Shown one piece after another: positions 58,001-64,000 of a stretch of 64,000 bases of DNA. This DNA comes from Phragmites australis (Eukaryota > Streptophyta > Magnoliopsida > Poales > Poaceae). The notes under the pieces are model-generated. The model worked only from the letters and a program-made list of their open reading frames with translations, did no database searches and was not told the DNA's origin. The stretch covers positions 13,242,001-13,306,000 of the forward strand of contig NC_084941.1 of assembly GCF_958298935.1 (NCBI RefSeq), in the 5' to 3' direction. Position numbers and translations under genes: made by a program. Every line of letters starts with the position of its first letter. Within the stretch, counting starts at the first letter, position 1.

Positions 58001-61000
58001 GTGGATCTGGCAACGATATGCGATAGACCAAACCAACATATGAAGCCTCCTAGTCGCGGCAAGACATGGAGAAGGCCTAAGGCCGATTTTGTCTTGAGCA
58101 AGCCTCAAAGGAGGGAAGTACTAGAATGGATTCAGACGTTAATGTTCCCTGATGGGTATGCAGCTAATCTGAGGAGGGGAGTGAACTTATCTACTATGCG
58201 AGTCTTAGGGATGAAGAGTCATGACTACCACATATGGATTGAGCGGCTTCTTCCGGCGATGGTTCGGGGCTATGTCCCTGAGCATGTCTGGCTAGTGCTA
58301 GCAGAGTTGAGCTATTTCTTTCGCCAGCTTTGTGCCAAGGAGTTATCTCGGACCGTGATTGCTGACTTGGAAAAAATGGCACCTGTGTTGCTCTGTAAGT
58401 TGGAGAAGATATTTCCACCCGGCTTCTTCAATCCGATGCAGCATTTGATTTTGCACCTCCCGTACGAGGCACGAATGGGGGGGCCCGTGCAGGGCCGTTG
58501 GTGCTATCCAATCGAGAGATGTCTAAAGGTTCTTCGAAAGAAATGTAGAAATAAATGCAAAATCGAGGCTTCCATTGCAGAGGCATACATTCTGGAGGAG
58601 GTGGCGAACTTCACAACAACATACTATGGTGACAACCTCCCTAGCGTGCATAATCCACCCCCTCGTTACAATGCTGGCGAAAATGAATCGAACCTCAGCC
58701 TTTTCCGAGGGCAACTCGGAAGCGCAAGTGCATCAACCCCCAAGACCTTGAATCATGAAGAGTGGCGCCATATCATGCTATACGTGTTGACCAACCTTGA
58801 CGAAGTGGCGCCGTACATGCAGTAAGTTCTCAACGAACTTGTTAAATACGCCGTCACTATTCTGCATCTAACCCCCTTGTTTCTCGTTGGTACAGGGAAT
58901 TTCTTCATGAATTCTGGCGTAAATCAAGGGATCCTACCCCGCAGCAGGTAGATACCCTTCTTAGACAGGGTGCGGGTAATGGAATGCCCGATTTCATTTC
59001 TTGGTTCAAACGGAAGGTACCGTCCAATTTAGCTCGTACTTAGTTTGACATTCCTAGTTACTCGTACGTGCGAATAATATAACAATGTATCCTGCTTGAG
59101 CTTGTAGGGCCAGAGGGATGCGTCTATGTGTGCCGAGTTGAGACAGGTTGCTGATGGCTTTGCCTATAGGGTCAGGTCATTTTCTAGTTATGACGTGAAT
59201 GGATATCGCTTTCGCACAACAAGCTACGAGCAGAGTCGGCCCAATCGAAGAACCACAAGTTCCGGAGTTTTTACGCGCGGCGTTGATGAGGTCGAGTATT
59301 ATGGAAGAATTGAAGAAATATACGAACTCAAGTTTCATGGTTCCGAACCTTTTAATCCCGTCATATTAAAATGCCATTGGTTTGATCCTGAAGTAACGAG
59401 ACGGACATATTGTAATCTTGGCTTAGTCGAAATTCGACAGGATTCCGTCTTACCAGGAGACGATGTCTATATTGTGGCCCAACAGGCCACGCAAGTTTAT
59501 TATCTCCCCTATGCGTGTCAAACCAGAAGGCATCTTAAGGGTTGGGATATTGTGCACAGGGTATCGCCACACGGTAAAGTGCCTGTCCCAAACGATGAAG
59601 ATTACAACTTAGACCCAAACACATATGACGGAGAGTTCTTTCAAGAAGAGGGACTAGAAGGGAGGTTTGAGATAGACTTAACCGAAGCGATCGGAATGGA
59701 AGTAGACAATGAAACGGTTATTGAAGAGGACGTTGGAGATGAGGTGCAAAATGTGAAGGACTTACAAATGCTTGAGCGATTACATTTGGACAATGACAAT
59801 GGCAACATTTCTCATTCGGATAGTGTTGATTATTTCGACATGATTGATAGTGATGATGAGACTTATGATCCAGCTAATCCCGATCATGAAGAATATTTCT
59901 AATACATGTAATACTATGTTATTTTGTAATTACGTTTTGTTTATTTTACATCTCTTTCTAAGGACTTCTTGTTTATATGTGCTTATTGGTTTACTCTTCT
60001 TAATTGCAGGTGATTGAACAAAGATGGTGGGCGGTGGGATGAGGAAGCTAACGTCCTTGTACCGAAGGACAATGACCGCTGCATCGGGGGAGAGTAGGAG
60101 GACGAGCAGCCGCAGGAAGGAGACGTCGCCTGCCGCCCCGTCGCGTGAGGAGGAGGAGGAGCAGGTGCCCCAGGAGGAGTCCGAGGAGGCGCAGGAGGAG
60201 GACGAGGAGGCGCAGGAGGACGACGAGGAGGAGGCGACAGCAGGGGGTTCCGCTTCCTCTAGTTCGTCGAGCGTCTACTTGCGAGGTCCCGCAAGCCTCC
60301 CTCAGCGACCGATACCTCGTGAGAGACGCCCGCTGATTCGACCCGAGGGGGAAAAGTAAGTAACTTTAGATGTTATCACTACTTTATATGATATGTTGAA
60401 AATCAAAATAGAAATTAATAATTTTTCTTAATCACTTGGGCAGGAACTGGACGATTGTGGTGAGTGGAGGTGCTCACACACGCCAAGTCAATGGCATCCT
60501 CGGTCTTCTGTGCAAGGAGCACTTCCCTGGCCTGGTTGAGTACGCCGGAGTGACGGGGCCGGCCTACTCGTTTGACCACTACGCCGCCGCCCCCGATGCT
60601 GCAGATCGGGCCCGCAGGGTATTCAACAACAAGGCGGAGCGGGTGAAGCAAGAGCTGTGGGTAAGTCTTCCCCGCACTACATTGCTCAATACATCGTATT
60701 TATTGGACATTCTTGAAATAATGAATGGATACATCGTGTTTGTATGCAGGATTTCTTTAGATGCCAGGACGGACATGAGGCTAGGGCGGATGCGGTGGCT
60801 ACCAAATGCTGCAAAAAACTCGTCGTGGACATGCATTACGAGGCGCGCATCCAGGCCGTCGTAACTTACCACGGGACCGTCGTTGGAACGAAGGTCACCA
60901 AAAGGGACGCAAGAACCATGACGCTGACCCGGGACCAGTACCTGCAGGTAAATACAGAACATTAATACTGATTCCTCTTGAGATTAAGAAGGCTTAATTT

Positions 61001-64000
61001 CATCTTCTGATATGTCATGTACTTAATGGCATGTAGATGATTCCTTATTGGTGCGCCGCGCATCCCCAGTGCTGGGAACAGATGGTGGACAAGTGGTGCT
61101 CACGCGAGTGGGAGGAGACGCACAACTTGTGCCGGGAGCGGCGTTTGATGATGCCAGGTGTCGCACACCATCAAGGCAGCCGCAACCTCAGCGGATACGC
61201 ACAAACATGGGTACGCGAATTCATTTATTTATTCTAACGCTCAATTCTGCATGATTTCTAATCATCTTGCTATTTTTCTCGCAGTCGGCGTCACATGGTG
61301 GCCAGCCTTGCTCCATCTTCAAGGCATTTGCTATGGCCCATAAGGGCAAGGCGACTTCCGACGTCGACTACAACCCGGAGGACGGGCCCGAGGCGTACAG
61401 CAATGCGACCGTCCACAACCGTCTTAGTGAGTACACATCGATGGCAAGGGAGGTCCATGGGCCAGAGTACGATCCGAGCACCGAGGACCTTGATGGAGAA
61501 GTCGTCATGAGGGCGGGAGGAGGAAAGAAGCATGGGCGATACTGGATTGGCGACGGCGCAATCGACTCGGCCGCTACTCCCAGTCTCTCCCAGATTCGAG
61601 CAAGCAGCACGAGCACGAGCCCGGCCATACGACCTCGGAAGGACACTTCACAGCACCGGGTGGAGGCACTCGAGGTTATTCCTAGTTTATTCGTCGTTCA
61701 TTGGTTTTTTCATACCTTTCCTTTGCATTATTGTAACATTAGGGTGAATATATTGTAGGCCCAGCTGGAACAAGAGAGGAGGATACGGGAGCAAATGCAA
61801 GCGACGATGGAGAGGGTGGAGGCCGAGCGGGAGGCCGAGCAGCGGAGGATGGTGGAGATTCTTCAGTACATGCAAAGTATTGGCGCTGCTACGGGTGTAG
61901 CTCCGCCACCTTCGCTATTCGCTCCACCTCCACCTCCTCCCTATTCTACTCCTGTGAGTATAAATGTTTTAGTTTGTATGTTCATGCTTACGGTCAAATC
62001 TAGTGGAGTATGAAAGTTTTATTCATGTATGTTATATATTTATCTTGTCTCACACATGCAATCTCTTCTCCTTTGTGCAGAATCAATCGGCGGCATCGAA
62101 CGATCCTAATGCTTCAGCGAATCCTTCACCAAATCAGTTTCGTTGACCATCTTGCTTATGATACTTGTGGTTGTTAATGGTACATCTATCTGCAATTATG
62201 GTTGTAGATGATGGACCTCTTGGATTAATTATAAACTTATTTGTGATATATTGTGAGACATGTGACGTTTGTGATATATATGTGGTGTTGGTGATATAAA
62301 TGTGCTGTTGATGATATATATGTGATGTTGGTGATGTTTGTTATATATATCTTCTGTTTATTTGGATGGGATGTAAAAAACAAAAAAAAGAAGGCTGTTA
62401 TCAGTCACTTTGCCGAGTGCAATGGCCATTGCACTCGGCAAAGTGACAATTCTTTGCCAAGTGCAATGGCCTCGGACACTCGGCAAAGTGACAATTCTTT
62501 GCCGAGTGCAATGTCTATTGCACTCGGCAAAATTACAATGCTTTGCCGAGTGCCACGGTCCAGACACTCGGCAAACAAAATGTACTTTGCCGAGTGCCGC
62601 TTTCACTGGCACTCGGCAAAGAGGAGACCTTTGCCGAGTGTCAGATTAGCACTCGGCAAATCCTTTGCCGAGTGCCCGATAAAGTGCACTCGGCAAAGAG
62701 GTCTTTGCCGACAAACTGTTTACCGAGCGCCCTTTGCCGAGTGTATATCGTACTTTGCCGAGTGCCTGAGGCACTCGGCAAAGAGGCTGTTTCCGGTAGT
62801 GCATAGTATCTTTCAGTTCCTGTCTATTCAGATGAGAACTTGGGACACCTGAATAAGCGTGTTTATTCTAACACGTTCATTAAAGTTTCTTTGTGTTTGT
62901 TTGGATCTTGCCTTCTGAATATTGGTACGTTGATATGCTCCGAAGGAAGCTTATGAGGAGTTCAAGCATATAATGCTTGTGTTGATATACAACAAAGATG
63001 ATCAATCCTCCCCAGTTGTCAATGAGGTATGCACGGCCCTCTATGTCCATGACTCCATGTTATGCTTCCTAAGATTTTAATCTGAAGAATAATATCATGG
63101 GATATGTTAATTATTCTTGTTTGAGCATACTACTTTAAATAGCTTGTAGTAATCAACACCAATTAATTGATTCAAGCGGAAAAGTTTTATTTTCCCTGGC
63201 AAGTATGGATCTTAATTACTTGACTTCTCCAGAGTTGAAGTAGCCTTTGATTTTCATTCAGTTAATTGACACTATGACAGTTTGCTGCTTCGCACTGGAG
63301 CCTTACCATTTTACCTACTGATATGGTGAAGTACTATGCTTGTTGCTTCTTAGGATATCTATGTTATGATGTACTATGCTTATTGCTTCTTAGAATTTCT
63401 ATTTCTCAACTTTCAAAAGGTTCCTATAAAACATCTTTCGGCACTTTCCAGTGAACTGTAGGAAAATTGTTATGGTTTCACATATGATTCATTCTTCTGA
63501 AACCTTTTTGCTCCACAGTGGTCTGTAAAGAGAAGGTTTGAACTTGCTGGTTTGCTATCATCCATACTAAGAGCTCATTTACATGCTTTTGATCCTGTTC
63601 TATCAATGACCTTGAGATACTTAATAAGGTACCTTATATCATCCTGTCCTTTCTAACATTGTTGGTTTGGCTACTTCCTGTTCCCGATGCCATTCTGACA
63701 ATCTTTCAACACTTTGAAAAGCATTCACAAGGTATTTTGCTTGCGCCAAGGAATTTCATCACCTATATCTGATCTGACCAAGCGACTACTCTTTGAGGAT
63801 CGTGATCCACCTGTGGTTCCTCAGGAATGCTCTCTAGAAGCACCACCATTTGATGAGGCAAGCACTTCTTGGTAATTATTAGCTATACTAAGCTCTTTGC
63901 ACCAGCTTCTGATATTTGGCTATCAGGTTGATGTTCAAGCCCTAGCACATGCTGTGGAGTTGACAAGACAAGGTGCTGTTGACAGCTTGAAGTTTTCAAA
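52062..64000 (+). CDS. CTLH/CRA-domain (RanBPM-like) protein, 3' end beyond window
   Basis: Exons: 52062-52403, 52487-52588, 62946-63026, 63519-63628, 63722-63857 and 63927-64000 (continues off the edge). All junctions keep frame, and donors are GT except intron 5, where GAG|GCAAGC is needed to keep frame. The start ATG (MDSPPPVNWDALDALVLDFA) has an in-frame relative 153 bases upstream, but the GC-rich leader makes 52062 the better choice. Residues 8-26 resemble a degenerate LisH region. A Ser/Thr run fills residues 32-68. A CTLH-type segment follows (IRRARSALEVGDVDTVLALL, DHRLLFHLHKQ|RFVELVRRG), then CRA-like helices (EAYEEFKHIMLVLIY, WSVKRRFELAGLLSSILR, VDVQALAHAVELTRQGAVDS). Proteins of this kind are linked to RanBPM/GID ubiquitin-ligase complexes; the role here is inferred. 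A CACTA element occupies intron 2, making it 10,357 bp. No stops in any exon. Confidence 0.85.
53386..53600. repeat. CACTA left terminal and subterminal repeats
   Basis: The CACTACCGGA terminus is followed by many copies of TTTGCCGAGTG and its complement CACTCGGCAAA in both orientations, spaced by about 10-25 bases. In En/Spm elements such subterminal motifs bind TNPA to bring the ends together. Confidence 0.9.
53600..54645. repeat. Long inverted repeat (foldback) inside CACTA
   Basis: The left arm, about 53600-54108, and the right arm, 54134 to about 54645, are reverse complements with a 25-bp spacer. Near the centre GAAGAATCTC (54099-54108) faces GAGATTCTTC (54134-54143). Further out CATTTTTCCATTCATTTTTT faces its complement, and the arms end in subterminal repeat words. 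Differences are few (for example CCGAAG versus CAGTTT near the centre, and short indels). The arms are non-coding. If transcribed, they would fold into a long hairpin RNA. Confidence 0.9.
54590..54840. repeat. Internal subterminal-type repeats downstream of the foldback
   Basis: More CTTTGCCGAGTGCCAGA/TCTGGCACTCGGCAAAG words, in part belonging to the right arm, sit here about 1.2 kb from the left end. This suggests that the left end was duplicated in inverted orientation. Confidence 0.8.
54866..55430 (+). repeat. GC-rich triplet tract and purine-rich tract
   Basis: A (GCAC)n run near 54868 leads into CCGCCG/GCGCCC-rich DNA to about 55190, then an almost pure AGGAGGAAGAAGG tract to about 55415. 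The overlapping long open frames (Pro/Ala/Arg-rich, Glu/Lys-rich) are products of composition. The purine tract has many GGAGG runs and could form triplex or quadruplex DNA. Confidence 0.8.
55440..56281 (+). promoter_or_regulatory. Leader of the CACTA transposase gene, with hairpin
   Basis: Non-coding leader with probable small introns (AG ends at 55660 and 55735). An imperfect inverted repeat is visible at about 55994-56072 and 56111-56180: GTAGGTGGGGTTAGTTTTCA pairs with TGGAAACTAACCTCATCTAC, and GACAGAGTTTCGGCATCATC pairs with a GTGCTGCCGAAATTCTGTC copy. The phrase GAGGTGCTGCCGAAATT also occurs at 55685. No clear TATA box was identified. Confidence 0.5.
56282..59902 (+). pseudogene. CACTA TNP2-type transposase gene, one premature stop
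   Basis: Exons 56282-58821, 58896-59016 and 59108-59902 splice in frame to 1152 codons including the stop. Domains in order: Transpos_assoc-like N terminus (about residues 4-80; CCPCSKCANR, HLWKNGF), transposase_21 region (about 270-550; LATDGFNPYGM, IPGHPGNNMGVFMEP, HNIDVMHTEKNVAEAL), DUF4218-like (about 640-755; GMKSHDYHIWIERLLP, RWCYPIERCLK), DUF4216-like (about 940-1010; FYGRIEEIYEL-type, here YYGRIEEIYEL). The last exon ends in an acidic tail. Codon 360 is TGA (57359-57361) where relatives have Arg before QN; CGA to TGA is the simplest change. The reading frame is unchanged beyond it. The protein would recognise and cut the CACTA ends. Without readthrough it is truncated after the first catalytic Asp region, so supply in trans from another copy would be needed. 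Confidence 0.9.
60024..62146 (+). CDS. Ptta/En/Spm plant transposase (TnpA-like), intact, seven exons
   Basis: Exons 60024-60355, 60444-60660, 60750-60947, 61037-61210, 61285-61674, 61759-61953 and 62081-62146 join in frame to 523 residues, with GT-AG at every junction and no stop. The N terminus is basic then acidic (EEEEEQ, EEDEEAQEDDEEE). The conserved centre (NWTIVVSGG, DFFRCQDGHEARADAVATKC, MIPYWCAAHPQCWEQMVDKW, KGKATSDVDYNPEDGPEAYS) matches the transposase_24 family. It ends in a coiled-coil-like segment (LEQERRIREQMQATMERVEA) and a proline-rich tail. Proteins of this kind bind the subterminal repeats and help bring the ends together. It lies 121 bases downstream of the TNP2 gene, as in other grass CACTA elements, and may share a transcript. 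Confidence 0.88.
62147..62395 (+). other. CACTA 3' region before the subterminal array
   Basis: AT-rich, with repeated GTGATATATNTGTG.TGTTG words at about 62240-62345. Probably the 3' untranslated end of the TnpA-like gene. A possible polyadenylation-type AT-rich context is present but no clear AATAAA. Confidence 0.4.
62405..62801. repeat. CACTA right subterminal and terminal repeats
   Basis: At least a dozen copies of TTTGCCGAGTG/CACTCGGCAAA in alternating orientation between 62409 and 62785, ending TTTCCGGTAGTG at 62801. The word spacing is of the same order as at the left end. Confidence 0.92.

Larger units (their letters stand above)
53386..62801 (+). mobile_element. Complete CACTA (En/Spm) element, 9416 bp, in intron 2
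   Basis: The left end CACTACCGGAGACGGC and the right end (reverse complement CACTACCGGAAACAGC) are terminal inverted repeats that extend into TCTTTGCCGAGTG. The 3-bp target duplication is CAT on both sides (53383-53385, 62802-62804). Inside are subterminal repeat arrays, a long foldback, a GC-rich and a purine-rich tract, a TNP2-type transposase gene (56282-59902) and a TnpA-like gene (60024-62146), all in the direction of the host gene. The TnpA-like frame is intact; the TNP2 frame has one TGA. The perfect target duplication and near-intact genes indicate a recent insertion. Confidence 0.97.

Noticed and set aside
62396..62852. Regularly spaced repeats resembling a CRISPR array; 176-codon ORF
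   Set aside because: They are alternating-orientation TTTGCCGAGTG subterminal repeats of the CACTA, and the ORF reads through them.

Overview
The window is repeat-rich nuclear DNA from a grass (Poaceae), most likely a panicoid. The signs are a CACTA (En/Spm) element with TTTGCCGAGTG subterminal repeats, grass-type Ty3/gypsy elements, long solo LTRs beginning TGTGAGGAACCG and TGTCGGTGTATC, Mutator-like elements (MULEs) carrying a plant mobile domain, and one intron-containing plant gene whose first exon is very GC-rich. I saw no bacterial operons, rRNA, tRNA or CRISPR array.

Layout. 1-7.4 kb: old CACTA-like ends in both orientations, short tandem duplications, one group II intron domain V relic of organellar type, and otherwise gene-free DNA. 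7.4-11.4 kb: a 2.8-kb LTR-like block and the 3' end of a gypsy element (internal DNA, polypurine tract, 537-bp LTR). 11.4-25.0 kb: MULE-1 on the plus strand, made of a MURA-type transposase, a plant mobile domain (PMD) gene and a GRF-finger-like ORF, split by a 7.1-kb gypsy element. 25.8-26.2 kb: an hAT transposase relic. 26.3-47.2 kb: MULE-2 on the minus strand, with matching long terminal inverted repeats and the same three-gene cargo, split by a 7.7-kb gypsy element (target duplication ATTTC) and a 3.06-kb solo LTR. The MULEs are convergent. 49.15-50.58 kb: a 1430-bp solo LTR with a perfect GTATC duplication. 52.06-64 kb: the only gene that looks alive, a CTLH/CRA-domain (RanBPM-like) gene running off the right edge.

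The second intron of that gene holds a complete 9,416-bp CACTA element (53386-62801, CAT target duplication, same transcriptional direction). It carries subterminal repeat arrays, a ~510-bp foldback, a TNP2-type transposase gene broken by a single in-frame TGA, and an intact seven-exon Ptta/En/Spm (TnpA-like) gene. It therefore looks young and close to autonomous.

The strongest points are the conserved MURA + PMD + GRF-like cassette in two independent MULEs, the nested-insertion history that can be read from target duplications and reading-frame continuity, and the near-intact CACTA with a long hairpin inside a gene. All MULE and gypsy coding regions carry stops and frameshifts and are annotated as pseudogenes. 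Identifications come from reading translations by eye; no database search was run.
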